NCBI GenBank assembly: GCA_938045545.1
Contig: CALIBN010000018.1
Location: 1-61,726, forward strand
Origin: an uncultured archaeon
GTDB taxonomy: Archaea; Thermoproteota; EX4484-205; JAAOZP01
Length of the DNA: 61,726 bases
Reading direction: 5' to 3'
Below are positions 52,324 through 61,669 of the stretch, piece by piece. The stretch's first letter is position 1, and every line of letters starts with the position of its first letter. The translations under genes and the position numbers were made by a program. Below the pieces are notes generated by a model. The model worked only from the letters and a program-made list of their open reading frames with translations, was not told the DNA's origin and searched no databases.

Positions 52324-53997
52324 CTACCTCCTCACGATGACGCTGTCAAGCGGGGAAGCCGGGGGAACCATTGGGAAAACGTTATCCTCCCTCTCAACAA
52401 TAACGTCTAACACGGTCGCCTCATCCTGCTTCAAAGCGTTCTCAAGAGCCTCCTTAAGCTCGCTTATCCTAGTCACTTTAAACCCTCTGGCTCCGAAGCC
52501 CTCTGAAACCCTAGCTATGTCAGCCCTACCCTTCAAGTCCACAGCAATATACCTCCTTCCGTAGAAAAGCTCCTGCCACTGCCTCACCATCCCCAGGAAA
52601 TAATTGTTGAGAACAATGACTATGATCGGCAGATTATAGTCGACTGAAACCGGAAGCTGGTTGCAAGTCATAAAGAAGCTTCCGTCCCCAGCTATGTCGA
52701 AGACACGGCTCCCCGGGAAGGCTGCCTTAACCCCGATCGCAGCCGGAAGCCCGAAGCCCATTGTGCCAAGACCGCCGGAGGATATGAACTGTCTTGGACG
52801 CCTGGCTGTGAAGTGGAGCGAAGCATACATCTGGCACTGACCCACCTCCGTCGTCACAAAGTCTTCAGCCCTAACGTAGTCGTTCAAAACCCTGACTGCG
52901 GCGCTCGGGTCAACTGGGACAGCATCGTAATCGTAGAGGAACTCGGACTCCTTCTTAAGCTGCCTCACCCTTTCACCCCATGCTCCAGCCTTACCCTTCT
53001 GGAAAAGCCTGAGAATCGTGCTGCGAATCCTGCTTAGAACCTGCTTAGCGTCGCCGGCGATGCCTAGGTCAGGCTTAAGCAGCTTCCCGATCTCAGACCT
53101 ATCTATGTCAACATGAATCTTCCTAGCCCCCGGGGCGAAGCCGCTTAGCTTACCAGTGGTCCTGTCGCTGAACCTCATTCCCACTGCGAAAACAAGGTCG
53201 CTCTCCTGAACAGCCTTGATCGCGGCGAGCCTCCCGTGCATCCCAACCGCGCCTAGGGATAACGGGTGATCCTCGGGAATACACCCCTTACCCATCAGCG
53301 TCGTCGCCACGGGAGCGTTTAGAAGCTCTGCCAAAGCAACAAGCTCGCCTGACGCGCCTGATATTATGACCCCGCCGCCGGCGATGAACACAGGCCTCTC
53401 AGCCTCAACCAGCATCCTGGATGCTGCTAGAATCTCCTCGTCGGAAGGAGAGGGGGGAGCATAAGAGTAAACGTAGAAATCATCGTCAGGCTCACCCTCC
53501 ATAAGCTGAACATCCCTAGGGACATCTATGTGGACAGGCCCAGGCCTCCCGGATAAGGCTATTTTAAAAGCGTTCTCTAAGGCGGAGTTAAGCTCGTTCA
53601 AATCCCTGGGTAGAAAGTTCATCTTAGTCAACCCTATCATCATGGAGAAAACATTAGCCTCCTGGAAGCCGTCGTAGCCTATGAGCGGCGTCGCAACCTG
53701 TCCGGCTATGCTTAAAACCGGCGAGGAATCCAGATAGGCGTTGGCAATCCCAGTTGCAAGATTGGTTGCGCCAGGCCCTGAAGTCGCGACGACGACGCCG
53801 ACCATGCCGGTCGCCCGGGCATAGCCGTCAGCCATGTGGGCAGCACCCTGCTCATGCCTCGTCAGAATGAACTCTATGTCGCTCGCCTTATACAGCTCAT
53901 CTAGGAACGGGAGCACAGCCCCACCAGGCACTCCGAAGATGGTTTTAACCCCGTTCTCCCTCAGCTTCTCCACTAGCAGCCTAGACCCTGAAACCAT
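52324..53997 (-). CDS. ilvB: Acetolactate synthase, large subunit
   Basis: 557 residues. TPP-activating Glu in TRHEQGAAHMADGYARATG (about 42-60), FAD/central domain, and TPP motif GDGSFFMTCNQLPVSVDYNL. Condenses two pyruvates, or pyruvate and 2-oxobutyrate, and starts valine, leucine and isoleucine synthesis. First gene of the ilvB-N-C-D operon; its leader holds two hairpins. Confidence 0.95.
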   Translation of the reverse strand: MVSGSRLLVEKLRENGVKTIFGVPGGAVLPFLDELYKASDIEFILTRHEQGAAHMADGYARATGMVGVVVATSGPGATNLATGIANAYLDSSPVLSIAGQVATPLIGYDGFQEANVFSMMIGLTKMNFLPRDLNELNSALENAFKIALSGRPGPVHIDVPRDVQLMEGEPDDDFYVYSYAPPSPSDEEILAASRMLVEAERPVFIAGGGVIISGASGELVALAELLNAPVATTLMGKGCIPEDHPLSLGAVGMHGRLAAIKAVQESDLVFAVGMRFSDRTTGKLSGFAPGARKIHVDIDRSEIGKLLKPDLGIAGDAKQVLSRIRSTILRLFQKGKAGAWGERVRQLKKESEFLYDYDAVPVDPSAAVRVLNDYVRAEDFVTTEVGQCQMYASLHFTARRPRQFISSGGLGTMGFGLPAAIGVKAAFPGSRVFDIAGDGSFFMTCNQLPVSVDYNLPIIVIVLNNYFLGMVRQWQELFYGRRYIAVDLKGRADIARVSEGFGARGFKVTRISELKEALENALKQDEATVLDVIVEREDNVFPMVPPASPLDSVIVRR

Positions 53998-54058
53998 TTA
54001 AAACACCCCTTGCAAACAGCCTTTTGAAAACCCCTGTTTCCCTAGCGGAGGCTTGGCT

Positions 54059-54097
54059 TGCAGCGGGACTCCTGCAGTTGGCGGACGGTGTCCCGCC
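54059..54097 (-). promoter_or_regulatory. Two hairpins between the ABC operon and ilvB
   Basis: TGCAG/CTGCA (54059-54076) and GGCGG/CCGCC (54080-54097) form two adjacent stems 62-100 bases upstream of ilvB on the same strand. Either attenuator-like structure in the ilv leader or termination of the preceding ABC transcript. Stems are short, so confidence is low. Confidence 0.25.
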
Positions 54098-54189
54098 CCC
54101 TTGGAGCGTGAATACTATGGTACACTCAGCGCACCTCCTAAGCAGTTTGCCCACGGGGAGGCCTATATTAACCTTTCCCCTTATGCAGG

Positions 54190-54888
54190 CTAAATATCGT
54201 CGATGCGAACATTCCTAGCTACTATAGAACATACGAATAAGGCTGAAAAGAAGAGCACTACAGAAAGGATCAGAATCGCTATAATCAGTTTGAACAATAC
54301 GTCGGACTCAAACATTTTAAGAAAGGGAGGAGTGGATGATTGGCTTGACTGCTGATTAAGCTTAACCGCCGCGCTGAAAACAAGCGTCATCAAGCTGAAA
54401 ACAATCAAGCAGAGAAAGACTGCCTTTGAACTAGCAAGTTTTCTAAAAACCTCTTCGGAGAAAACGTATCCGAAGGATAGTGAGAGAAGCCAGTTGCCGT
54501 GCGTAATTAAGAGAAAATACATAAGGCTCGAAATTACTTCGCCTCGTAAAAAATTGATTGAAGGTGTTAAAACTATTAGCGTCTTTAGCTCTAAAAGAAT
54601 AAGGGAAACCAGAGAGTGCACCAGCAAAGGCATGTACTCAGATGTGTTAACGTAAAGCCCCAGTTTAACCCCCCTGTTTAAAAACTCTTTACGCCAGATC
54701 TCAAGCTCAAAAAACGTTGAGAAGAGAACAATCATTACCCATGCCACTGGAAGCAGGGGAACAAGGTGTTCAAAGTTAGCTGAGTATACTATGATATAGG
54801 CCAACAATGCTGCTGGAGCAAGCTCCAGCACTATTAAGAGCGGCGAGGTGAAGAAGAACTTCAGCTCCCGGTCGAGAAGGTTAGCCAA
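54190..54888 (-). CDS. ABC-type permease subunit
   Basis: 232 residues with about six hydrophobic helices (KFFFTSPLLIVLELAPAALL at the start, then near 45-60, 90-110, 118-140, 150-175 and 200-225), the pattern of ABC-2-type exporters or heme/gliding-type permeases. Substrate unknown. Starts 6 bases after the ATPase-like gene, so the two form an operon. Confidence 0.65.
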   Translation of the reverse strand: MANLLDRELKFFFTSPLLIVLELAPAALLAYIIVYSANFEHLVPLLPVAWVMIVLFSTFFELEIWRKEFLNRGVKLGLYVNTSEYMPLLVHSLVSLILLELKTLIVLTPSINFLRGEVISSLMYFLLITHGNWLLSLSFGYVFSEEVFRKLASSKAVFLCLIVFSLMTLVFSAAVKLNQQSSQSSTPPFLKMFESDVLFKLIIAILILSVVLFFSALFVCSIVARNVRIDDI

Positions 54889-54894
54889 AGCGTG

Positions 54895-55836
54895 TCACTC
54901 CTCCATAAACCTGTTGGCAGACTCAAGCAGGTGCTGCCTGCTGCTGACTATCTTTTTCACAGAAGCGTTGTTCTTAACCAGGAACTCCAGAGTCCTCTGT
55001 ATTTTCTCCGGAGTGTTTTCCAACTCGATTATCGCCTCCTTCTCACCCGTCGCATACCAGCTTACACCCATTTTCTCAAGCATTTCGATGTTGCTTTCAA
55101 CGCTGAAGCCTGAGACGTGTATTGAAAGCATTCCGGGGCCGCTTACCCCGGTGACGAAGCTCTCCGTGTGGTCTAAGACAGCCTGCTGCCCGTTGTGGAA
55201 GATGATCACCCTGTCGCAAACATCGTCTAGGAGAACGGGCACCGTTGAAAACAAGACTACAGCCTTACCTAGGTCCGTCGAGGTCTTTATGAAGTTCCGC
55301 ATGAAGGAGGCGACATCGTACGTTGCCCCCCTGAACGGGTCGTAGAGAAGCACTACAGCCGGATCATGGATGAAAGCGGAGGCGAAGCAGAGCTTCCTCC
55401 TAAGGGAGAGGGAAAGCCTGGACCATTTAACCCTTGAAAAGTTAGCCGCTTCGAAGAGGGAGAGCAGCTCCCCAACCCTTTTAACAGCCTTCTCCCTAGG
55501 CATGCCGTGTAAAGAAGCTGCTAGAAGAAAGTTCTCCATGACCGTCAGGTCTTCAACCAGGTTCATGGTGCAAGAGTAGAACCCAACCCTCCTGCTGAAA
55601 TCCTTCCTGCCGAACCTCGGGTTGTTGAAGTATATTATGCTGCCTGAGGAAGGCCTCTCCAAGAGGAGCAGGAGCTTGAAAAGGCATTCGACCGGCTCAG
55701 TCCTGTTAGAAACAACCCCAAGTATTTCAGCACTATCCAGGACGAAGCTTGCCTTTGAAAGAAGCGTGTGCTCACCTTTTTTGAACGAGACGTCTGAAAC
55801 CTTCAGCGGCGCGCCCACGGGTTCGGTGAGGCTCAA
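54895..55836 (-). CDS. ABC ATPase-like protein with all catalytic motifs lost
   Basis: 313 residues with ABC ATPase architecture (strand, Walker A loop, helical domain, Walker B, C-terminal extra domain). The key motifs are degenerate. The Walker A position reads VVSNRTEPVECLF (no GKS/T), the signature reads LSLSLRRK instead of LSGGQ, and Walker B ends LLYDPF without the catalytic Glu. The H-loop reads FSTVPV without His. The frame is intact and folded-looking, so it is probably a non-hydrolysing partner rather than a pseudogene. Paired with the permease at 54190. Confidence 0.7.
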   Translation of the reverse strand: MSLTEPVGAPLKVSDVSFKKGEHTLLSKASFVLDSAEILGVVSNRTEPVECLFKLLLLLERPSSGSIIYFNNPRFGRKDFSRRVGFYSCTMNLVEDLTVMENFLLAASLHGMPREKAVKRVGELLSLFEAANFSRVKWSRLSLSLRRKLCFASAFIHDPAVVLLYDPFRGATYDVASFMRNFIKTSTDLGKAVVLFSTVPVLLDDVCDRVIIFHNGQQAVLDHTESFVTGVSGPGMLSIHVSGFSVESNIEMLEKMGVSWYATGEKEAIIELENTPEKIQRTLEFLVKNNASVKKIVSSRQHLLESANRFMEE

Positions 55837-56118
55837 CCTTCAGCATCCTCCTTACGGTGGAAGCTCATAACTCAAGATCACGAGCACACGGCTCAAAGGC
55901 CAGAGAATTCATCGTCTTCCACCGCGTTAACAATACTTGAGAACAGAAGCTTTTAAGCTTTCCCATGGGGAACAAGGGCAGGGGCTTAAAGATAAGCCTT
56001 ATCTAAAAGACACCGCCTGGTTAAAACGGTTTAACGAAACGCATAATGCTTTCCCAGCAGCATCCACTACCCTGGGGATAAAACTTTTAACCATCCAGCC
56101 TGTTCTAACTCCGGTACC

Positions 56119-56192
56119 GCGGCGCTGGTCTAGCCTGGTATGACACCAGCCCCCCAAGCTGGGAATCCCGGGTTCAAATCCCGGGCGCCGCA
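56119..56192 (+). tRNA. tRNA-Gly(CCC) with C at position 33
   Basis: 74-nt cloverleaf almost identical to the Gly(TCC) gene at 39206. Acceptor GCGGCGC/GCGCCGC, anticodon stem CCAGC/GCTGG, discriminator A. The anticodon loop reads CCCCCAA, giving anticodon CCC but C where U33 is nearly invariant. The D-loop is one base shorter. No intron. Confidence 0.88.
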
Positions 56193-56396
56193 TTCCCACA
56201 CGTTTGGCTGAATCAATCGTCTTAGACAGGCTTACCGGTGACCCGTGAAACTGAAAAACCTGTCAAAATTGTTTTCACACCGTTTAAAAAAGAATATATG
56301 CGGGCGGCGTGCCTACAACCAGTATGCCGTATGCTAAGAACCCTGCGCTGGCCTTTCAAACAGACTGTTGGAAGCCCAACGTGGGATGAGCCTGAG

Positions 56397-56693
56397 ATGA
56401 CGAAGCCCAGCGACAGGGTTTTAACCTGCGTCGACAAGGGTTTAAGCCGTCTAGGCGGAACCGTGAAACACGTGGTATACTGGTATATTGAAAACGAATA
56501 CGGCTTGAAGAGGGAGGAGATACCTGAAAAGCCTGAAGAGTTTGTGAAGGGCCTCGAAAAAATGTATGGCCCGGGAGCCAGAGTAATAGAGTTGAACATT
56601 CTTAAAGAGTTTAGCGAGGAGTTTAGAGTAGCGTGTGAAAGCCTCGTTGAAGCTGTTAAGACGGTTGAAAAGCTTGAGGATAAGCTGGACTAG
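56397..56693 (+). CDS. DUF3227-like small archaeal protein
   Basis: 98 residues from MTKPSDRVLT. The body VDKGLSRLGGTVKHVVYWYI and EYGLKREEIPEKPEEFVKGL, then EKMYGPGARVIELNILKEF, follows the pattern of the archaeal DUF3227/NitrOD5-type family. Function unknown. A longer frame to 56238 is open but its first 53 residues look unlike the family. Helical, no cysteines in the core except one. Confidence 0.6.
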   Translation: MTKPSDRVLTCVDKGLSRLGGTVKHVVYWYIENEYGLKREEIPEKPEEFVKGLEKMYGPGARVIELNILKEFSEEFRVACESLVEAVKTVEKLEDKLD

Positions 56694-56717
56694 CGTGGAC
56701 CTTGAAAAATTAGAAAG

Positions 56718-56724
56718 AAAAAAA
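56718..56724 (-). terminator. T-rich terminator after the thermosome gene
   Basis: Seven T on the minus strand about 24 bases after the thermosome stop codon at 56748. Confidence 0.4.
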
Positions 56725-56747
56725 GTTTTGGAAGGTTTTTCAGGATC

Positions 56748-58403
56748 TTAGTCTAGCTCCCCGGCTCCGCCTTCTTCAGAAGGTGGCTTCGGGGCCTTCT
56801 CCTTCTCCTTAAGCTTGCCCGCGGCAATCACGTCGTCAATCCTCAGGATCATGCTTGCAGCCTCGCTCGCAGACTTCACTATCTGCTCCTTCACGAGCAA
56901 CGGCTCGATAACGTTGTTAGCCCAGCTGTCGGAGGTCTTCTTCGAAACGATGTCTATGCCGTACCACTTGTTCCCAGCCTCATGCTGCTTCCTGAGCTCA
57001 GCTATAATGTCTATCGGGTCCATTCCAGCGTTTTCAGCGAGAGCTGAAGGTATTGACTCTAAGGCTTCTGCAAACCTGAGTACTGCAAGCTGCTCCTTGC
57101 CGGCTATGGTCTCAGCCTTCTTCCTTATTCTCATCGCGACCTCTATCTCAGGGGCACCGGCGCCGGCTACGATATACGGGTACGTGACCACGTCTTTCAC
57201 AACGCAGAGAGCATCGTGTAGAGCCCTGTCGGCCTCGTCGACCATTTTCTCAGTTCCTCCTCTTATCAGGATAGTCACGGACCTCGGGTCCTTGCACTGC
57301 TCGATGAAGACCCACTTGTCCTCGCCGACCTTCCTCTCCTCCACAAGCCCGGCGTAACCCAAGTCGTCCTTAGTAAGCTCGTTCACGCTCGTAACAATCC
57401 TGGCGCCAGTTGCCTTAGAAGCTTTTTCAATGTCAGACTCCTTAACCCTTCTAACGGCGATCACCCCAGCCTTAGCCAAGTAGTGTTGAGCAATGTCATC
57501 AATACCCTTCTGGCAGAGGACCACGTTGGCACCTGCTTCAACAATCTTGTCAACCATCTCCTTCAGGATCTTCTGCTCCTCCTCTAGGAACGCTTTAATC
57601 TGCTCAGGCCTCTCGATGCTTATCTTAGCGTCGAACTCTGTCTTCTCGATCTCAAGCGGGCTGTTGAGAATAGCTATCTTAGCGTTAACGATCTTCCTCG
57701 GCATCCCGGAGTGGACGATCTCCTTGTCGAGCACTATACCATTTATAAGCTTGGTCTCCATAACTGAGCCGCCGGCCTTCTTCTCAACCTTAACGTCGTC
57801 AAGCCTAACGTTGTACTTCCCGTTCTCCTCCCTCGCCACCTTCAGAATGGCGTCGACAGCGATCTCCGCAAGCTGATCACTATACTCCCTGACAACCTTG
57901 CTCCTTAAGGCGGTCATAGCTATCAGCTTGAGAACTGCCCTGTCCGTCGGCTTAACTTCTTGAGCAATCTCCTTCAGGAATTGGAGCGCCATGCCGGTGG
58001 CCCTCTTGTAACCGTCGACTATGATCGTCGGATGCACATCCATGTCCAGGAGCTCCTCAGCCTTCTTCAAAAGCTCCCCGGCTAAGATTACCGCGGATGT
58101 TGTCCCGTCGCCAGCCTCAACGTCAGTGCTCTTAGCAACCTCAACCATCATTTTTGCAGCCGGGTGCTCAATCTCCATCTCCTTGAGAATTGTTGCGCCG
58201 TCGTTGGTTATCGTAATGTCACCCAGCGAGTCGACGAGCATCTTATCCATTCCCCTTGGGCCGAGGGATGAGCGGACTATTTCTGAAAGGGTTATTGCAG
58301 CGTTAAGATTGTTCCTCTGGGCTTCCCTGCCCCTCGTCCTAGTGCTTCCCTCTTTAAGGATCAGTACTGGTGTTCCACCTACTGTTGCAGGTATAGCAGC
58401 CAT
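56748..58403 (-). CDS. Thermosome (group II chaperonin) subunit, catalytically complete
   Basis: 551 residues. ATP site motifs are intact: ITNDGATIL (Asp68), GDGTTS (98-103) and HDAL with Asp397. The apical helical protrusion and an acidic/glycine-rich tail ([16 protein letters not shown]) are present. Refolds proteins in ring complexes at high temperature. GAGGTGAGA precedes the ATG; a TTTTTATA box lies about 40 nt upstream. Likely the main active subunit with which the altered subunit at 16024 pairs. Confidence 0.95.
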   Translation of the reverse strand: MAAIPATVGGTPVLILKEGSTRTRGREAQRNNLNAAITLSEIVRSSLGPRGMDKMLVDSLGDITITNDGATILKEMEIEHPAAKMMVEVAKSTDVEAGDGTTSAVILAGELLKKAEELLDMDVHPTIIVDGYKRATGMALQFLKEIAQEVKPTDRAVLKLIAMTALRSKVVREYSDQLAEIAVDAILKVAREENGKYNVRLDDVKVEKKAGGSVMETKLINGIVLDKEIVHSGMPRKIVNAKIAILNSPLEIEKTEFDAKISIERPEQIKAFLEEEQKILKEMVDKIVEAGANVVLCQKGIDDIAQHYLAKAGVIAVRRVKESDIEKASKATGARIVTSVNELTKDDLGYAGLVEERKVGEDKWVFIEQCKDPRSVTILIRGGTEKMVDEADRALHDALCVVKDVVTYPYIVAGAGAPEIEVAMRIRKKAETIAGKEQLAVLRFAEALESIPSALAENAGMDPIDIIAELRKQHEAGNKWYGIDIVSKKTSDSWANNVIEPLLVKEQIVKSASEAASMILRIDDVIAAGKLKEKEKAPKPPSEEGGAGELD

Positions 58404-58511
58404 TTCAATCTCACCTCAGAAACCCGATTAAGAAAGAGGGGTATAAAAACTTTATTTCAGGCTTTGAAAAGGTAAAAACTTAAGTCTAACCTTCTTCCTA
58501 CGTAAATAGGA

Positions 58512-58838
58512 ATGAGCCCCGCGTTAATCTGCCCCTGCGGCAGGAGAATTGAGGACGCTTCCGAGTTTAAACTCCTATATCTTAAGAAGGAGCTTAACGA
58601 GATAGATATTCTCTGCCCGAATGACAACTGCTACCTGAGGGAAGTGGGATACATAAAGTTTGAAATAGTAGACGGAAAGCCCAGGTTCAAGGAGGCAAGC
58701 TTCTACCCTCCGTTCGTAACCTGGAACGCAAGCCAAATGGGAAGGGATGCGGCGATAGTGGAGTTGAAAAACACTTTGAAGAAGCTTGTTGAAAGAATAG
58801 ACTGGGCAATGATAAAACCGGTTGAAGCAAAAACCTGA
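58512..58838 (+). CDS. Hypothetical zinc-binding protein
   Basis: 108 residues. Cysteines in ICPCGRRIEDASEF and LCPNDNCYLREVGY could form a small zinc site. The middle (YIKFEIVDGKPRFKEASFYP) and C-terminus (DAAIVELKNTLKKLVERIDW) look folded. No family named. Divergent from the thermosome and convergent with EF-2 (6-base gap). Confidence 0.6.
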   Translation: MSPALICPCGRRIEDASEFKLLYLKKELNEIDILCPNDNCYLREVGYIKFEIVDGKPRFKEASFYPPFVTWNASQMGRDAAIVELKNTLKKLVERIDWAMIKPVEAKT

Positions 58839-58844
58839 GAAAAC

Positions 58845-61031
58845 CTATTCTATCAGGTCGTCCACCTTAGGAACCTCAGCCGGAAGACCCTTCCTCTTCC
58901 TTATTTCAGCGATAACGTTACCCATAAGCTGGCTTGGAACAGGCTCCCACTTGGCGAAGCTAGTATCCCAGAAAACCCTGCCTCCGGTAGCGCTCCTCAA
59001 AACCTCTGAGAGGTCAAAGCTTTCAGCAGCCGGGATCTCGCCGACAATATAGGTCATCAAGCCCTTCTGCTCAATGTTAATAACCTTGCCCCTAGCACGG
59101 CTAATAACCCTCGTCACATTCCCAACGTGATCCATACTCGTCCTAGCGTCCAGCCTTAGAATCGGCTCTAGAATAACAGGGTCGGCGAGGAGAATAGAGG
59201 CGTGCGTAGCCCTTCTTACAGCAGGGATTATCTGCGCAGGGCCATGGTGAGCAGGATCCTCGTGAATAGTCGCGTCGAGAAGCTTGACCTTCACACCCCT
59301 AACCGGCTCCCTGGCGAGAATACCCTCGTTCATAGCCTCGATGAAACCCATCCTAATGCTTCCAGCAACCTGTTCAAGCCTCTGAACACCCTTAGTGGCG
59401 TCAACCAGGAGGCTGAAGCTCTCGCTAACCGCCTCAACACCCCGAGCCTCGTCAGCAGGCCAGCCGCACTCCCTCAGCATCCTGGCAACCTCCCTCCTGT
59501 CAGTAAACTCGCCAATCTTACCCGTGGCGACAAGCTCAATAACCCTGGGCTCAAGAGGCTCAACCTCAATCATAATCTTGTTATGCCCGTTCGGAGACCT
59601 CACCATAACCGGCCCACCCTTCCTGCGAATGCTCTCACGATAAATTACGATTGGGCGAGAAGTAACGATCTGAATACCAGCCTCCTGAATAAACGTGGTG
59701 GCGACCTCAAGATGAAGCTGACCCATGCCGGATAAAAGATACTCGCCAGTCTGCTCGTTAATAGTAACCTTGAGGTTCGGATCCTCAATGCTAAGCTTAT
59801 GCATCGCGCCGATAAGCTCAGGAAGCTGAGCAGGATTCCTAGGCTCCACAGCGATGGTCATAACAGGCTCAGAAACATACCTGATGCTCTCGAAAGGAAC
59901 AAGATCCTGAAAAGTAGTAATAGTCTCGCCAGCCCTCGCAGCCTCCAGGCCGAGCAGAGCAGGAATATTGCCCGCAGCCATCGCGCCCACAACCTCCCTG
60001 TGCGGACCCATGTAGAGGCAAACCTGCTGAACCCTACCCCTACTCCTAGAGTTAACCAGGTAAACCTCCTGACCCTCGTAAACAGTACCGGAGAAAAGCC
60101 TACCGGTGGCGACGACACCAGCCTGAGGATCAACACGAATATGCGAAGCAGCCATCACAACAGGCCCGTTAGGATCACACTTCAACATCGCCCTCCCAAC
60201 CTCACTGTCCAAGTCGCCCTTCCAAATCTTCGGAATCCTGTAGGCCTGCGCAACAACAGGCGGAGGATGAAACCTCACAACCATGCTCAGAACAGCATCA
60301 TGCAAAGGCAAAACCTTAGAAAGCTCGGCCTGCCTACCCTCCTGGTAAGCGGAAACAACATCGCTAAACTTCAAACCAGCCTTCCGCATCATAGGAATAG
60401 TGAAACCCCACCTGTCCTTAGCACTCCCGAAAGCAACCATACCCTTCAAAGCGTCAACACGCCACTCAGACCTAAACTCCTCAGGACCATAAAGATCAAT
60501 AAGCCTGTTAAAATCAGCAATAATACGAAGCAAAGTCTTCTCAACCTCCTGCGGAGAAAGCTTAAGCTCACGAATCAAACGATCAACCTTATTGATGAAA
60601 AGCACAGGACGAACATACTCCTCCAAAGCCTGTCGAGTAACAGTCTCAGTCTGAACCAACACACCCTCAACACTATCCACCACAATAACAGCACCATCAA
60701 TAGCACGCAAACTACGAGTAACATTCCCCGTGAAATCTATGTGACCAGGTGTATCTATAAGATTAACTATATACGACTTTCCATCTATTTCATGGTATAG
60801 TGAAACATTTGCAGCCTTGTATGTGAACTGTCTCTCCTGCTCAATCTTAAGGTAGTCTAACGCCAGTGCTTCGCCCGCAACCGTTGGCGACAATAGTCCT
60901 GAAGCTGCGAGCAGAGAATCCGACAATGTGGTCTTCCCGTGATCAACGTGGGCACATATTGAAATATTTCTAATATTCTCTAGACTCTTCGAGAGCCGTA
61001 GCACTTCCTCCGTCGTCTTGTATCTTGGCAA
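58845..61031 (-). CDS. fusA: Translation elongation factor 2
   Basis: 728 residues. G domain with AHVDHGKT (28-35), DTPGHIDF and NKVD. Domains II-V follow, including the diphthamide loop IHEDPAHHGPAQIIP, where the first of the two adjacent His is the modified one. Translocase of the ribosome. Codon third positions change abruptly near 60720: the first ~100 codons use A and mixed endings, after which T- and G-ending codons dominate for over 1 kb. No nearby ribosomal-protein genes. Confidence 0.96.
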   Translation of the reverse strand: MPRYKTTEEVLRLSKSLENIRNISICAHVDHGKTTLSDSLLAASGLLSPTVAGEALALDYLKIEQERQFTYKAANVSLYHEIDGKSYIVNLIDTPGHIDFTGNVTRSLRAIDGAVIVVDSVEGVLVQTETVTRQALEEYVRPVLFINKVDRLIRELKLSPQEVEKTLLRIIADFNRLIDLYGPEEFRSEWRVDALKGMVAFGSAKDRWGFTIPMMRKAGLKFSDVVSAYQEGRQAELSKVLPLHDAVLSMVVRFHPPPVVAQAYRIPKIWKGDLDSEVGRAMLKCDPNGPVVMAASHIRVDPQAGVVATGRLFSGTVYEGQEVYLVNSRSRGRVQQVCLYMGPHREVVGAMAAGNIPALLGLEAARAGETITTFQDLVPFESIRYVSEPVMTIAVEPRNPAQLPELIGAMHKLSIEDPNLKVTINEQTGEYLLSGMGQLHLEVATTFIQEAGIQIVTSRPIVIYRESIRRKGGPVMVRSPNGHNKIMIEVEPLEPRVIELVATGKIGEFTDRREVARMLRECGWPADEARGVEAVSESFSLLVDATKGVQRLEQVAGSIRMGFIEAMNEGILAREPVRGVKVKLLDATIHEDPAHHGPAQIIPAVRRATHASILLADPVILEPILRLDARTSMDHVGNVTRVISRARGKVINIEQKGLMTYIVGEIPAAESFDLSEVLRSATGGRVFWDTSFAKWEPVPSQLMGNVIAEIRKRKGLPAEVPKVDDLIE

Positions 61032-61498
61032 TTCTGGTTACACCTTGCTTGCTGTCAAGCCTCTAGGAAAAAGGGTTATTAAGCCTTTTCCTCCGCATAT
61101 AGTTGTCTCCCGGAGTATTAGAGATTTAAGCACTTTTATCGGGGTTATTGAAGGCTTGCCGGATATATCTAGGGTGGGGGGCAAGTTTAGATGAGTGGAA
61201 CGAACGGGAGATGATGGGGACAGGGTGCTTAAACATCTCTACTCAGCATTATAGTGCGGCAGATGAGGCTGAGCATAGGATAAAGGTGTTGGAGTGCGGC
61301 TCAGATATATGAATATGAATCCGCTTCCATCCAGCAGGAAAGATTAAAAAATACGTTAAAATACCCCTTCTAACTCCTTACTTATCATACGTTGCCTGTA
61401 AAATCAAAATGTCCTTTCAAATTATTGTTACTAGCGTGCTCATCTGGATTAATAGCACAGTAATTTAAATCTTGACGATCCTATTATGGTTGATAGGC
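61032..61498. other. 467-base region upstream of EF-2 and the last ORF
   Basis: Contains the EF-2 promoter area. A short frame near 61211-61310 (MMGTGCLNISTQHYSAADEA) has no support. No RNA or repeat recognised. Confidence 0.4.
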
Positions 61499-61669
61499 AT
61501 GAGTGATGTGAAGCAGCGTTTCCTCGAATCTATCACGTATCTTAGAAAGCTAGGCTTTTTCGAGGAACACTCGGACTTGACTTCCGAGGATATTCTTGAG
61601 AAGCTTAAAGAAAAAGAAGGGTGGTCGTGGGAAAGATTAGGGAAGGATTGGATGAGTAGGAGCGTTTAA
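61499..61669 (+). CDS. Small hypothetical protein near the right edge
   Basis: 56 residues if started at MSDVKQRFLE; an upstream in-frame start adds nine hydrophobic residues. Helical and charged (ITYLRKLGFFEEHSDLTSED, EKLKEKEGWSWERLGKDW). After its stop, the next frame continues with ERLKRLKKKKLGLDCFILS to the end of the window, so a frameshift or a second gene cannot be excluded. A TATA-like AGTAATTTAAATC lies about 30 nt upstream. Confidence 0.4.
   Translation: MSDVKQRFLESITYLRKLGFFEEHSDLTSEDILEKLKEKEGWSWERLGKDWMSRSV

Noticed and set aside
59202..60800. Long plus-strand frames opposite EF-2
   Set aside because: Shadow frames produced by the T/G-ending codon bias of EF-2; Asn/Leu/Arg-rich nonsense.
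61211..61312. 33-codon ORF upstream of the last gene
   Set aside because: Too short, no ribosome binding site, and no similarity to any known antitoxin or small protein.
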